64,000 bases of DNA from NCBI RefSeq assembly GCF_014651375.1, contig NZ_BMWT01000001.1, positions 434,001-498,000 on the forward strand, in the 5' to 3' direction. The notes below the pieces were generated by a model that saw only the letters and a program-made list of their open reading frames with translations, had not been told where the DNA came from and ran no database searches. Every line of letters begins with the position of its first letter. Positions within the stretch are counted from its first letter, which is position 1. This document shows, piece by piece, positions 1 to 8,683 of the stretch. Origin of the DNA: Tateyamaria omphalii. Its GTDB lineage: Bacteria > Pseudomonadota > Alphaproteobacteria > Rhodobacterales > Rhodobacteraceae. The translations under genes and the position numbers were made by a program.

Positions 1-491
1 CAGGCAAGTTCTGGCCGGAGGTGTGGGCGCGGTTCGAAGGTTTAATCCCTGAAGACGAGCGGGGCGATCTGATCGGCGCTTACAACAGGCGCCTGTTTTC
101 GGGGGATGTTGCGTTGGAAACGCGTTTTGCCCGTGCATGGTCTGCATGGGAGAATGCGTTGGCGTCGATCCATTCTTCCGGATCTGGGGGTGAAGCGCCG
201 GGGGACTATGCACGCGCTTTTGCTAGACTTGAGAATCACTATTTCACCAATGCCGGGTTTCTGGACTTTGACGGTCAGATTCTCGCCCATGCGGGGCGGA
301 TCAAGCATATTCCGGGCACCATCGTGCAAGGCCGATACGACATGATCTGTCCGCCCGACAGTGCGTATGCGTTGGCGCAGGCATGGCCGATGGGCGAGTT
401 GAAAATGATCCGAAATGCGGGTCATGCCTTGTCTGAACCGGGGATTTCGGCTGAACTGGTGCGCACTATGGACAGGATTGCAGGAAAATGA
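1..491 (+). CDS. pip: Proline iminopeptidase, C-terminal part (5' end outside window)
   Basis: The gene enters the window already open; the first full codon is at base 3 and about 160 residues of an alpha/beta-hydrolase remain. Proline iminopeptidases remove N-terminal proline from peptides in the cytoplasm. The visible part has the family's helical-cap segment with a tryptophan-rich ARAWSAWE stretch, then the strand and turn carrying the catalytic aspartate (GRYDMICPP) and the catalytic histidine near the end (NAGHALSEPG). The nucleophile serine lies upstream of the window. The stop overlaps the next start by four bases, so the two genes are probably co-transcribed. Confidence 0.85.
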   Translation, partial: GKFWPEVWARFEGLIPEDERGDLIGAYNRRLFSGDVALETRFARAWSAWENALASIHSSGSGGEAPGDYARAFARLENHYFTNAGFLDFDGQILAHAGRIKHIPGTIVQGRYDMICPPDSAYALAQAWPMGELKMIRNAGHALSEPGISAELVRTMDRIAGK

Positions 492-1258
492 CCCGGATCG
501 ACCGCCGCGCGCTTTTTGCTTCCGGTGCTGCCGCCGCTTTGCTGACGGCGACCGGCGCGTCGGCGCTGCCGCAACGGGGTGGGCGTTTGCGGGCGGCTTT
601 GTCGCCTGAATTGTTTGATCAGGCGGTTGCGGCGACGGTCTTTGATAATCTGACAGAGATCGCGGCGGATGGCACATTGCGGGGCGAGTTGGCGACAGAA
701 TGGTCGTCTGATGCAGAGGCACGCGTGTGGCAGTTCGGTCTGCGGGAGGGTGTAACATTCCACGATGGCAGCGCGTTTGATGCGTCGGCTATATCAGGAT
801 TGATCTGGGAGTCTGAGGTATTGGACCCGCTGACCCTTCAGATCACTTTGGACACGCCCAACCCCAGCTTGCCCTATCTGTTGGCGCAACCGGGGTTCGA
901 GGTGCGCGGTGCCACGGGAACCGGAATGTACCAAGTCCAGAAGCTCGATGACAGCCGTCACTTCATTGGCACCCGCGTGCAAAACCACTGGAAGCAGAAC
1001 GCAGGTTGGTTCGACAGCGTGGAGTTCGTTCAATTCAGTGCGGACAGTGTACGAGGTGAGGCGCTGCGTGATGGGTTGGTGGATGTGGCCGACGTCATCT
1101 TCTTGGATGACTATGCCGACCCGCGCGATTTTCAGACGCTGCCCAACGCTCACTCCCCAACGCATATCGCAAGCCGCTCGGTCACCGTGCCCGTAACAGT
1201 CGGAAAATCCTGGCCACTGGACAACCTGCGCATGGCGGAACGATGGTGGATGGCCTGA
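488..1258 (+). CDS. Short family-5 solute-binding-protein-like secreted protein
   Basis: This 256-residue protein begins with a twin-arginine-like export signal (DRRALF followed by an Ala/Leu-rich stretch, cleavage likely near ASA-LP at about residue 27), so it is probably periplasmic. Residues 40-110 resemble the start of SBP_bac_5 (oligopeptide/nickel-binding) proteins, including FDNLTEI, the LATEW segment and a VTFHDG motif. Family members usually have about 500 residues; here the large peptide-binding lobe is mostly absent, so normal ligand capture is doubtful. The ATG overlaps the pip stop (ATGA). No transporter genes lie beside it. It could be a decayed or a repurposed binding protein. 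Confidence 0.65.
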   Translation: MTRIDRRALFASGAAAALLTATGASALPQRGGRLRAALSPELFDQAVAATVFDNLTEIAADGTLRGELATEWSSDAEARVWQFGLREGVTFHDGSAFDASAISGLIWESEVLDPLTLQITLDTPNPSLPYLLAQPGFEVRGATGTGMYQVQKLDDSRHFIGTRVQNHWKQNAGWFDSVEFVQFSADSVRGEALRDGLVDVADVIFLDDYADPRDFQTLPNAHSPTHIASRSVTVPVTVGKSWPLDNLRMAERWWMA

Positions 1259-1275
1259 GCTAAACCGCATGGGGC

Positions 1276-1304
1276 TTGCAGACTCACCCCCTCATGCGTA
1301 TATG
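1276..1304 (+). promoter_or_regulatory. Predicted housekeeping promoter of the rimP-nusA-infB operon
   Basis: TTGCAG (1276-1281) and TATATG (1299-1304) are separated by exactly 17 bases, a good sigma-70-type promoter. It lies in the 137-base gap between the solute-binding-protein gene and rimP and would give a leader of about 85 bases. Confidence 0.5.
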
Positions 1305-1360
1305 CCTTTCAACAGCGGCGCGCTGGGGTCCAAACCCAACGCTCCACCGGGAAACATCGA

Positions 1361-1382
1361 CGGGCCGCGCGCCCGTTTTTTT
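1361..1382 (+). terminator. Terminator-like hairpin in the rimP leader
   Basis: CGGGC and GCCCG pair around a CGCGC loop (1361-1375) and are followed at once by seven T residues (1376-1382), only 14 bases before the rimP start. It may end read-through from the upstream genes, or act as an attenuator for the operon that encodes NusA itself. Confidence 0.5.
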
Positions 1383-1395
1383 GTGCTTGGACACT

Positions 1396-1989
1396 ATGAC
1401 CAACGACCTGATCGCCAAAGCAGCCATCGATCGCAGATTGGCCGAGATCATCACTCCGGTGATCGAGGATCTGGGCTATGAGCTGGTGCGCATTCGGCTG
1501 ATGAGCGGCAAGGAGACGACGCTGCAGATTATGGCGGACAAGCCCGATGGCGGGATCGAGGTCGACGATTGCGGTGCGATCTCTACCGCAGTCAGCGCGA
1601 CGTTGGATGTCGAGGATCCTATATTGGATGCCTATACACTCGAAGTGTCGTCGCCTGGCATTGACCGTCCGCTGACGCGCCTCAAGGACTTCGACATGTT
1701 CGAGGGCTACGAGGCGAAGCTTGAAACCGATGAACTGATTGACGGCCGCCGCCGCTTCAAGGGCGTGCTGGCAGGTGTCGAGGATGATGAGGTGCTGATC
1801 AACGTTCCCGGCGGTGGGAACGGCGAAGAGATCACCATCGGCCTCAAGTTCGAGTGGTTGAGTGATGCCAAGCTGGTCCTGACCGACGAGCTGATCAAGG
1901 AAATGCTGCGCCAACGCAAAGCCGCGGGCGTGTTGAACGAAGACAATTTTGACGAGATTCAGACCGAAGGGTCAGAGGAGGACCGCTGA
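1396..1989 (+). CDS. rimP: Ribosome maturation factor RimP
   Basis: RimP (197 residues) helps assemble the 30S ribosomal subunit. The N-terminal domain carries the family pattern: a [13 protein letters not shown] strand-helix start, a DDCGAIS helix and the [15 protein letters not shown] motif. A C-terminal SH3-like barrel follows. The ATG at 1396 (MTNDLIAK) was chosen because it begins the conserved helix and lies downstream of the promoter and hairpin; an in-frame ATG 120 bases upstream would add an unconserved extension across the hairpin. The stop overlaps the nusA start by one base (TGATG), so translation is coupled. It is the first gene of rimP-nusA-ylxR-infB. Confidence 0.93.
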   Translation: MTNDLIAKAAIDRRLAEIITPVIEDLGYELVRIRLMSGKETTLQIMADKPDGGIEVDDCGAISTAVSATLDVEDPILDAYTLEVSSPGIDRPLTRLKDFDMFEGYEAKLETDELIDGRRRFKGVLAGVEDDEVLINVPGGGNGEEITIGLKFEWLSDAKLVLTDELIKEMLRQRKAAGVLNEDNFDEIQTEGSEEDR

Positions 1990-3611
1990 TGGCCATTACA
2001 TCTGCAAACCAGCTTGAGCTTCTGCAAACCGCAGAAGCCGTTGCGCGCGAAAAGATGATCGACCCCGGTCTGGTGGTCGAGGCGATGGAAGAATCCCTCG
2101 CCCGTGCGGCCAAGTCCCGCTATGGGGCCGAGATGGACATTCGTGTGTCTATCGACCGCAAGACCGGTAAGGCGACCTTTACCCGCGTCCGCACAGTGGT
2201 CGAAGAGGAAGAGCTGGAAAACTATCAGGCCGAGTTCACGGTTGAGCAGGCCAAGCAGTACATGGAGAACCCGGCAGTTGGTGACACCTTTGTCGAGGAA
2301 GTCCCCCCGGTTGAGATGGGCCGCATTGCTGCTCAGTCCGCCAAGCAGGTGATTCTGCAAAAGGTCCGCGAAGCCGAGCGTGACCGTCAGTACGAAGAGT
2401 TCAAGGATCGTGCAGGCACCATCATCAATGCGCTAGTCAAGCGTGAAGAATACGGCAATGTCATCGTCGATGTGGGTGCAGGCGAAGCGATCCTGCGCCG
2501 CAACGAAAAGATTGGGCGCGAATCGTATCGCCCGAATGATCGTATTCGCTGCTACATCAAGGATGTGCGCCGCGAGCAACGCGGGCCACAGATTTTCCTG
2601 AGCCGCACGGCGCCCGAGTTCATGGCCGAGTTGTTCAAGATGGAAGTGCCAGAGATTTATGACGGCATCATAGAGATCAAAGCCGTTGCACGCGACCCGG
2701 GTTCGCGGGCGAAGATCGCCGTGATTTCCTATGACGGTTCTATCGACCCTGTCGGTGCTTGTGTCGGTATGCGCGGCTCTCGCGTTCAGGCGGTTGTGAA
2801 CGAGCTACAGGGCGAAAAGATCGACATCATTCCGTGGAATGAAGATCAGCCGACTTTCCTTGTGAACGCATTGCAGCCCGCAGAAGTCAGCAAAGTGGTT
2901 CTGGACGAGGAAGCCGGCAAGATCGAAGTGGTCGTGCCCGAAGAACAACTGTCTTTGGCCATCGGTCGCCGTGGTCAGAACGTGCGTCTGGCATCTCAGC
3001 TGACCAACCTCGATATCGATATCATGACCGAAGCCGAAGAATCGGCGCGTCGTCAGGCCGAATTCGAGCAGCGGACCAAGCTGTTCATGGACACGCTGGA
3101 TCTGGACGAATTCTTTGCTCAGCTTCTTGTGTCCGAGGGGTTCACCAACCTCGAAGAAGTGGCTTACGTCGAACTGGACGAACTGCTGGTCATCGACGGC
3201 GTGGACGAAAGCACGGCGGAAGAACTGCAAGCGCGTGCGCGTGACGTTCTGGAAGCGCAAGCCAAGGCTGCGCTGGACAATGCACGGTCGATGGGCGCCG
3301 AGGATAGCCTTATTGAATTCGATGGGCTCACACCCCAAATGGTAGAGGCGCTGGCCAAGGACGACGTCAAAACCCTCGAAGATTTTGCGACTTGCGCGGA
3401 CTGGGAACTGGCCGGTGGCTGGACAACCGTCGATGGCGAACGTCATAAGGACGATGGTGTTCTGGAGCCTTTCGACGTGTCTCTGGAAGAGGCGCAGCAG
3501 TTGGTTATGACGGCACGTATCCTGCTGGGTTGGGTTGATCCCGCCGAATTGGAAGCTGAAGAAGCAGCAGACGAAGACGGCGAAGAAGCAACCGAGGAGG
3601 CCGAGGCCTGA
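1989..3611 (+). CDS. nusA: Transcription termination/antitermination protein NusA
   Basis: NusA (540 residues) binds RNA polymerase and nascent RNA and modulates pausing, termination and antitermination. An N-terminal RNAP-binding domain (about 1-130) precedes the S1 domain (about 135-200, beginning near GTIINALVKREEYGNVIVDVG) and two KH domains (about 230-350, with GACVGMRGSRVQAVVNEL and LAIGRRGQNVRLAS). A C-terminal tail contains helix-hairpin-helix-like acidic repeats and ends in a Glu/Ala-rich stretch. Length and order match alphaproteobacterial NusA. It is coupled to rimP by a one-base overlap. A perfect 11-bp dyad covers its stop codon. Confidence 0.97.
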   Translation: MAITSANQLELLQTAEAVAREKMIDPGLVVEAMEESLARAAKSRYGAEMDIRVSIDRKTGKATFTRVRTVVEEEELENYQAEFTVEQAKQYMENPAVGDTFVEEVPPVEMGRIAAQSAKQVILQKVREAERDRQYEEFKDRAGTIINALVKREEYGNVIVDVGAGEAILRRNEKIGRESYRPNDRIRCYIKDVRREQRGPQIFLSRTAPEFMAELFKMEVPEIYDGIIEIKAVARDPGSRAKIAVISYDGSIDPVGACVGMRGSRVQAVVNELQGEKIDIIPWNEDQPTFLVNALQPAEVSKVVLDEEAGKIEVVVPEEQLSLAIGRRGQNVRLASQLTNLDIDIMTEAEESARRQAEFEQRTKLFMDTLDLDEFFAQLLVSEGFTNLEEVAYVELDELLVIDGVDESTAEELQARARDVLEAQAKAALDNARSMGAEDSLIEFDGLTPQMVEALAKDDVKTLEDFATCADWELAGGWTTVDGERHKDDGVLEPFDVSLEEAQQLVMTARILLGWVDPAELEAEEAADEDGEEATEEAEA

Positions 3612-3624
3612 TCTCAGGCCTCGG
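3601..3624 (+). repeat. Perfect inverted repeat over the nusA stop codon
   Basis: CCGAGGCCTGA (3601-3611) is the exact complement of TCAGGCCTCGG (3614-3624), with only two bases between, so the RNA can form a very stable stem. It includes the nusA stop and ends nine bases before the next start. No T run follows, so it is not a simple terminator; it may set mRNA stability or translation of the downstream gene. Confidence 0.6.
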
Positions 3625-3633
3625 GTGGGCCTG

Positions 3634-4254
3634 ATGAGTCGCGGTGGCGCCTCAAAGGATCGGTCGGATGGGCCGGATCGCAAGTGCATTGCCACGGGCG
3701 AGGTGCAACCCAAGCATGGGTTGATCCGCTTTGTCGTGGGTCCGGATGCGCAAATCGTGCCGGACATTGCGGGCAAACTGCCCGGGCGTGGTATTTATGT
3801 CGCTGCGGACCGGGTGGCTTTGGACCAGGCCGTGAAGAAGAAGTTGTTTGCACGGGGGGCCAAGCAATCCGTGCAGGTGCAAGACGATCTGGTTGATGAG
3901 GTTGAACGCCAATTGGCGCGGCGCGTGGTGGACCTGATTGCCTTGTCTCGCAAGGGTGGGCGGGCCGTTGCGGGCTACGAGAAGGTCAAGAACATGCTCC
4001 AGATGGAAGAGGCGCAGGTTCTGATTCAAGCAGTCGATGGTTCGGGTAGGGGTAAGTCCAAGCTGAGTACGCCGCATTTTGGGACGTATATCGGCTGTCT
4101 GACGGCAGATGAGTTGGGTTTGGCCTTTGGCCGCCAAACTGTGATACATGGGGCGCTCGCCTCTGGTGGACTCACAAAACGTGTTGTAGAGGAAGCCAAC
4201 CGTTTACGCGGCGTGCGCGAATATGACGGCGGCAAGGGCCGCCGGGAAGGATAG
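3634..4254 (+). CDS. YlxR/DUF448 plus L7Ae-like RNA-binding protein
   Basis: This 206-residue protein joins two nucleic-acid-binding modules that are separate genes (ylxR, ylxQ) in Firmicutes. Residues 12-90 are YlxR-like: DRKCIATGEVQP, LIRFVVGPD and the conserved KLPGRGIYV. Residues about 100-185 resemble an L7Ae/L30e fold (DLIALSRKGGRAVAGYEKV, then AQVLIQA). The ATG at 3634 begins MSRGG; the open frame extends upstream only by overlapping nusA. Its place between nusA and infB is the usual one for YlxR proteins. The precise role is unclear; an RNA-linked or nucleoid role has been suggested for the family. Confidence 0.85.
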   Translation: MSRGGASKDRSDGPDRKCIATGEVQPKHGLIRFVVGPDAQIVPDIAGKLPGRGIYVAADRVALDQAVKKKLFARGAKQSVQVQDDLVDEVERQLARRVVDLIALSRKGGRAVAGYEKVKNMLQMEEAQVLIQAVDGSGRGKSKLSTPHFGTYIGCLTADELGLAFGRQTVIHGALASGGLTKRVVEEANRLRGVREYDGGKGRREG

Positions 4255-4263
4255 ACGAGCTTT

Positions 4264-6735
4264 ATGAGCGATACTGACGGGAAAAAGACTTTGGGTCTGC
4301 GCAGCGGCGCGCGTCCGGGCAATGTGAAACAGAGTTTCAGCCACGGGCGGACCAAGAATGTCGTCGTCGAAACCAAACGCAAGCGCGTTGTGGTGCCCAA
4401 GCCGGGTGCTGCCAAACCTGCTGGCGCTGGTGGTGGTTCTGCTGGTGATCCAAGCCGTCGCCCGGCGGGTATTTCTGATGCCGAGATGGAGCGTCGCCTG
4501 AAGGCCGTGCAAGCTGCCAAGGCACGTGAGGTCGAAGAAGCCGCGAAACGCGAAGCCGAGGAAAAGGCGCGTGAGGCCGAACGCGAGCGTCGCCGTGCCG
4601 AAGCCGAAGCCAAAGAGCAGGCTGAGCGTGAACGCGAACAGGCCCTGAAAGTCAAAGAAGAAGAAGAGAAGCGCAAGGCAGCCGAAGCTGCCGCTGCCGC
4701 TCAGGCCGCTGCTGCTGCCCCGGCCGAGGCGCCGAAGCCGGCACAGCGTCAGGCGCAACCTGCGTCCACTCCGCGGAAGACGGATCGTGATCGTGAACAA
4801 CGTCCCAACAACCGGGGCCGTGGCGACGATGGCGGACGCCGGTCGGGCAAGCTGACTCTCAACCAGGCCCTGTCGGGTGATGGTGGTCGCCAGCGGTCCA
4901 TGGCTGCCATGAAGCGCAAGCAGGAGCGTGCACGGCAAAAGGCCATGGGCGGTTCAGTCGAGCGTGAAAAGGTTGTGCGCGAAGTGCAGCTTCCCGAAGC
5001 CATCGTAGTGTCCGAGCTGGCCAACCGTATGGCCGAACGCGTTGGCGATGTTGTGAAATCACTGATGCAGATGGGCATGATGGTTACGCAGAACCAGACC
5101 ATCGACGCGGACACTGCAGAGCTTATCATCGAAGAGTTCGGTCACAAGGTGCAGCGGGTTTCCGATGCCGATGTGGAAGACGTGATCAAAGAGGTTGAAG
5201 ACAAGGACGAGGACCTGCAGGGCCGCCCGCCGGTCATCACCATTATGGGCCACGTTGACCATGGTAAAACATCGCTTCTGGATGCCATCCGCGACGCCAA
5301 GGTTGTGGCTGGCGAAGCTGGCGGCATCACGCAGCATATTGGTGCCTATCAGGTAAAAACCGATGGCGGTGCAGTGCTGTCCTTCCTCGACACACCGGGC
5401 CACGCGGCGTTTACGTCGATGCGGTCGCGCGGTGCTCAGGTAACGGATATTGTTGTTCTGGTTGTCGCAGCAGATGACGCTGTGATGCCGCAGACAGTTG
5501 AGGCCATCAATCACGCCAAAGCCGCCGAAGTCCCGATGATCGTAGCGATCAACAAGTGTGATAAGCCCGAGGCGAACCCGGACAAGGTGCGCACCGATTT
5601 GCTGCAACACGAGGTCATCGTCGAAAAGATGTCTGGTGAAGTGCAGGACGTCGAAGTGTCGGCGATCACCGGAAAAGGCCTGGACGAACTGTTGGAAGCC
5701 ATCGCGCTGCAAGCCGAGATTCTGGAACTGAAGGCTAACCCTGATCGTGCTGCCCAAGGTGCAGTGATCGAGGCGCAGCTTGATGTGGGTCGCGGCCCGG
5801 TCGCGACCGTTCTGGTTCAGACCGGGACGCTGCGCCAGGGCGATATCTTTGTTGTGGGTGAGCAGTACGGTAAAGTCCGTGCGCTGATCAACGACAAGGG
5901 CGATCGCGTAAAAGAAGCTGGCCCGTCGGTTCCAGTCGAGGTTCTGGGCCTGAACGGCACACCCGAAGCGGGTGACGTGCTGAACGTGACAGAGACCGAA
6001 GCGCAGGCGCGTGAAATTGCCGAGTACCGCGAGAAAGCGGCCAAGGACAAACGTGCAGCGGCTGGTGCGGCGACAACCCTTGAACAGCTGATGGCGAATG
6101 CCAAAGCCGACGAGAATGTCAGCGAGTTGCCAATTCTGGTCAAAGCCGACGTGCAGGGGTCTGCCGAAGCCATCGTTCAAGCGATGGAGAAGATCGGGAA
6201 CGACGAAGTGCGCGTTCGTGTGCTGCACTCTGGCGTTGGTGCGATCACCGAAACCGACGTTGGTCTTGCCGAAGCGTCCGGTGCGCCGATCATGGGCTTC
6301 AACGTGCGTGCAAACGCATCAGCCCGAAACACGGCAAACCAGAAGGGTGTCGAGATTCGCTACTACTCGGTCATTTATGACCTTGTGGATGATGTGAAAG
6401 CCGCCGCTTCGGGCCTCCTGAGCGCAGAGATCCGCGAAAACTTCATCGGCTATGCCGAAATCAAGGAAGTCTTCAAAGTATCTGGCGTTGGCAAAGTTGC
6501 CGGCTGTCTGGTGACCGAAGGCGTGGCACGTCGATCCGCTGGCGTACGTTTGCTGCGGGACAACGTGGTTATCCACGAAGGTACCCTAAAAACCCTCAAA
6601 CGCTTCAAGGATGAAGTGGCGGAGGTTCAGTCGGGTCAAGAATGCGGTATGGCGTTCGAAAACTACGACGATATTCGTCCGCAAGATGTGATCGAAATCT
6701 TCGAACGTGAAGAGATTACGCGGACGCTGGACTAA
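4264..6735 (+). CDS. infB: Translation initiation factor IF-2
   Basis: IF-2 (823 residues) is the GTPase that brings formyl-Met-tRNA to the 30S subunit and promotes subunit joining. A long charged Ala/Glu/Lys/Arg-rich N-terminal region (about 1-240) precedes an IF2_N domain (about 243-300). The G domain has the P-loop GHVDHGKT at residues 329-336, DTPGHAAFT and [10 protein letters not shown]. Domains II-IV follow and end in [10 protein letters not shown]. The start (ATGAGCGAT) lies nine bases after the preceding stop, and length is normal for alphaproteobacteria. It is the last gene of the operon and is followed by a strong terminator. Confidence 0.98.
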   Translation: MSDTDGKKTLGLRSGARPGNVKQSFSHGRTKNVVVETKRKRVVVPKPGAAKPAGAGGGSAGDPSRRPAGISDAEMERRLKAVQAAKAREVEEAAKREAEEKAREAERERRRAEAEAKEQAEREREQALKVKEEEEKRKAAEAAAAAQAAAAAPAEAPKPAQRQAQPASTPRKTDRDREQRPNNRGRGDDGGRRSGKLTLNQALSGDGGRQRSMAAMKRKQERARQKAMGGSVEREKVVREVQLPEAIVVSELANRMAERVGDVVKSLMQMGMMVTQNQTIDADTAELIIEEFGHKVQRVSDADVEDVIKEVEDKDEDLQGRPPVITIMGHVDHGKTSLLDAIRDAKVVAGEAGGITQHIGAYQVKTDGGAVLSFLDTPGHAAFTSMRSRGAQVTDIVVLVVAADDAVMPQTVEAINHAKAAEVPMIVAINKCDKPEANPDKVRTDLLQHEVIVEKMSGEVQDVEVSAITGKGLDELLEAIALQAEILELKANPDRAAQGAVIEAQLDVGRGPVATVLVQTGTLRQGDIFVVGEQYGKVRALINDKGDRVKEAGPSVPVEVLGLNGTPEAGDVLNVTETEAQAREIAEYREKAAKDKRAAAGAATTLEQLMANAKADENVSELPILVKADVQGSAEAIVQAMEKIGNDEVRVRVLHSGVGAITETDVGLAEASGAPIMGFNVRANASARNTANQKGVEIRYYSVIYDLVDDVKAAASGLLSAEIRENFIGYAEIKEVFKVSGVGKVAGCLVTEGVARRSAGVRLLRDNVVIHEGTLKTLKRFKDEVAEVQSGQECGMAFENYDDIRPQDVIEIFEREEITRTLD

Positions 6736-6756
6736 ACAAACCGCATATACAAATAG

Positions 6757-6792
6757 AAAAGGGGACGGTGCGAAACACCGTCCCCTTTTTTT
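6757..6792. terminator. Bidirectional intrinsic terminator after infB
   Basis: AAAAGGGGACGGTG (6757-6770) pairs with CACCGTCCCCTTTT (6776-6789) around a CGAAA loop, and the T run continues to 6792. The A tract on the other side lets it also work on the minus strand, where it ends the small gene at 6805-6939. Confidence 0.93.
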
Positions 6793-6804
6793 CAGATTGT
6801 CGCG

Positions 6805-6939
6805 TTAGGCAGCTTGCGCAACAGGAGTTCCCGAGTAGTGAGCTCCGTCGACTTTGACAGTCACACGTCCATCCGGAAGGGTTCTGACGTAGATCCCCTG
6901 GATAAGAATGGCGCTGCCCATGGCAATTGTGCGTAGCAT
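6805..6939 (-). CDS. Small protein of 44 residues, unrecognised
   Basis: An ATG at 6939 opens a 44-codon frame that begins MLRTIAMGSAILIQGIYVR and ends GTPVAQAA. A near-perfect ribosome-binding site (GGGGAGGAAAG) lies three bases upstream, and the frame stops 12 bases before the bidirectional terminator, so it has the signals of a real gene. A short hydrophobic N-terminus precedes a beta-prone half (VRTLPDGRVTVKVDG). I recall similar tiny proteins beside infB in roseobacters, sometimes mislabelled as initiation factor 2, but cannot verify this. No function is assigned. Confidence 0.6.
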   Translation of the reverse strand: MLRTIAMGSAILIQGIYVRTLPDGRVTVKVDGAHYSGTPVAQAA

Positions 6940-6972
6940 GACTTTCCTCCCCAAAAAGAAAGTTATGACTCA

Positions 6973-7003
6973 ACTATAGATGTGAAGGTTAATATGTCAT
7001 CAA
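6973..7003 (-). promoter_or_regulatory. Possible promoter of the 44-residue gene
   Basis: On the minus strand TTGATG (6998-7003) precedes TATAGT (6973-6978) by 19 bases, about 34 bases upstream of the start codon in an AT-rich gap. The spacing is longer than ideal, so support is weak. Confidence 0.3.
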
Positions 7004-7058
7004 CAATATGACAAAAACGTCTCTTTTTTCGACATTTTTGGAACACTGTTCCCGGACG

Positions 7059-7457
7059 TTACAGCCAGTCCCTTAGAATTGGGATCAACGGCAGGTCGGC
7101 TGCGGGCATTGGATAGTCCCGCAAATCCTTTGGTCGAACCCACTTCAAAGATTGATTTTCCCGGGATTGCGGCGCGCCGTTCCACTTCCTACAGGCAAAG
7201 AGTGGCATCAGGAGGTGAAAGTCGTCGTAACTGTGGCTCGCGAAAGTAAGGGGTGCCAGACAAGATTGCCAGGTGTCAATTCCCAGCTCTTCCTGGAGTT
7301 CGCGGATTAAGGCAACCTCGGGAGTTTCCCCCGGCTCGACCTTTCCTCCCGGAAACTCCCATAGTCCAGCCATCGACTTTCCTTCCGGACGCTGAGCAAT
7401 CAATACGCGGCCGTCAACGTCGATCAACGCAACAGCAGAAACGAGAACAGTTTTCAC
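7059..7457 (-). CDS. mutT: 8-oxo-dGTP diphosphatase MutT (Nudix hydrolase)
   Basis: This 132-residue Nudix enzyme is expected to hydrolyse 8-oxo-dGTP to the monophosphate and so prevent A-to-C transversions. The Nudix box is complete, running from GGKVEPGE through RELQEELGI (about residues 37-60), preceded by the substrate-side motif GLWEFPGG. The C-terminus has the WV-rich segment seen in MutT. Its ATG overlaps the argJ stop by four bases, so it is translationally coupled as third gene of a parvulin-argJ-mutT operon. The family contains other nucleotide diphosphatases, so substrate choice is inferred. Confidence 0.9.
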   Translation of the reverse strand: MKTVLVSAVALIDVDGRVLIAQRPEGKSMAGLWEFPGGKVEPGETPEVALIRELQEELGIDTWQSCLAPLTFASHSYDDFHLLMPLFACRKWNGAPQSRENQSLKWVRPKDLRDYPMPAADLPLIPILRDWL

Positions 7458-8680
7458 GATCGGTAGTCCGCGTTTATGTCAATGTATCCGTGGGTCAAGT
7501 CGCAGGTCCAAACCGTGGCGTTTCCGGATCCCATACCACAATCGACGCGGATGTAGATGCAATCACCCTTCATATGGGCGGCGGCGTCTTCCTCGCGGTA
7601 GGTCTCGCTGACCCAGCCGTTTTCTGCGACCAAGGTGTCCCCGAACCAGATCGATAGTGAATCGCGGTCCGCAGCTGCGCCGGATTTGCCAACGGCCATG
7701 ACGACCCTGCCCCAGTTGGGGTCTTCACCGGCGATGGCCGTTTTGACGAGCGGAGAATTGGCGATGGACAAGCCATGCGTTTTGGCCGCGTCCGCGTCGG
7801 TGCAACCAGTTACTTCGATTTCGATGAACTTTGTCGCTCCTTCGCCATCGCGGACAACTTGGTGCGCCAAGTCTAACATGACGGTGTGCAGTGCGTTCGC
7901 AAAACCGGCATCATCAGACACGTCCACACCGCTGGCGCCTGTTGCAGCAACCAGCAGGCTGTCTGAGGTCGAGGTATCGCTGTCCACGGTAATACAGTTG
8001 AAGGTACCGTCAGACGTCTGTCTGACCAGGTCTTGCAGTTCTGCTTGTCCAATTTTGGCGTCAGTAAAGATGTACACCAGCATCGTTGCCATATCCGGAG
8101 CAATCATTCCGCTGCCCTTGGCGATGCCTGCTATCTTTATGGGGTTCCCATCAACGACCACGGACTGCGTTGCGCCCTTTGGGTAGGTGTCCGTTGTCAT
8201 GATGGCCGCAGCGGCATCCGCGATTGCGTCCGGCGACTGGTTGGACACCAAGTCCGCTAAATGTGCGGTGATCTTGTCGTGGGGCAGTGGCTCACCAATA
8301 ACGCCGGTGGATGCTGTAAAAATCCGGTTCTCCGGCAAACCGGTCGCGCTCGCGGTGGCATCCACGAGGGCGGCCACCGCGTCTGTGCCGTTTCGACCAG
8401 TAAAGGCGTTGGCATTTCCGGCATTTACCAGAATGGCGGCGCCCGCATCACCCGGAAGTCCCAGCTTTGCCTGGCAATCCAAAACCGGTGCCGCACGCGT
8501 GGACGACTTGGTGAACACGCCTGCAATGCTCGTACCTGGCGCACAAATGGCGAGCATAACGTCCAAACGCCCCGCATATCGTACGCCCGCTGCCGCAGAT
8601 GCAAAGGTGACGCCTTCAATGTCAGGCAGATCGGGGAACTGGTCGGGCGCGAGGGGTGACCGCGGCAGTGAGCCAGCCAT
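7454..8680 (-). CDS. argJ: Bifunctional ornithine acetyltransferase/N-acetylglutamate synthase ArgJ
   Basis: ArgJ (408 residues) transfers the acetyl group from N-acetylornithine to glutamate in the cyclic arginine pathway; bifunctional members also use acetyl-CoA. It is made as a precursor that cleaves itself just before a threonine, and the site is visible in KGSGMIAPDMATML (about residues 180-193). Other conserved parts are the N-terminal RYAGRLDVMLA, the NAGNANAFTG motif, DTYPKGA and NCITVDSDTSTSDS. It starts three bases after the stop of the upstream parvulin gene and overlaps mutT by four bases. Confidence 0.96.
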   Translation of the reverse strand: MAGSLPRSPLAPDQFPDLPDIEGVTFASAAAGVRYAGRLDVMLAICAPGTSIAGVFTKSSTRAAPVLDCQAKLGLPGDAGAAILVNAGNANAFTGRNGTDAVAALVDATASATGLPENRIFTASTGVIGEPLPHDKITAHLADLVSNQSPDAIADAAAAIMTTDTYPKGATQSVVVDGNPIKIAGIAKGSGMIAPDMATMLVYIFTDAKIGQAELQDLVRQTSDGTFNCITVDSDTSTSDSLLVAATGASGVDVSDDAGFANALHTVMLDLAHQVVRDGEGATKFIEIEVTGCTDADAAKTHGLSIANSPLVKTAIAGEDPNWGRVVMAVGKSGAAADRDSLSIWFGDTLVAENGWVSETYREEDAAAHMKGDCIYIRVDCGMGSGNATVWTCDLTHGYIDINADYRS

Positions 8681-8683
8681 TGA

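Noticed and set aside
5059-6228. Open frame of 389 codons on the minus strand over infB
   Set aside because: infB is complete on the plus strand, and the frame has no ribosome site or domain.
7000-7040. Terminator after mutT
   Set aside because: An A/T stem with a wobble pair can be drawn, but it is weak and not distinct from the AT-rich background.
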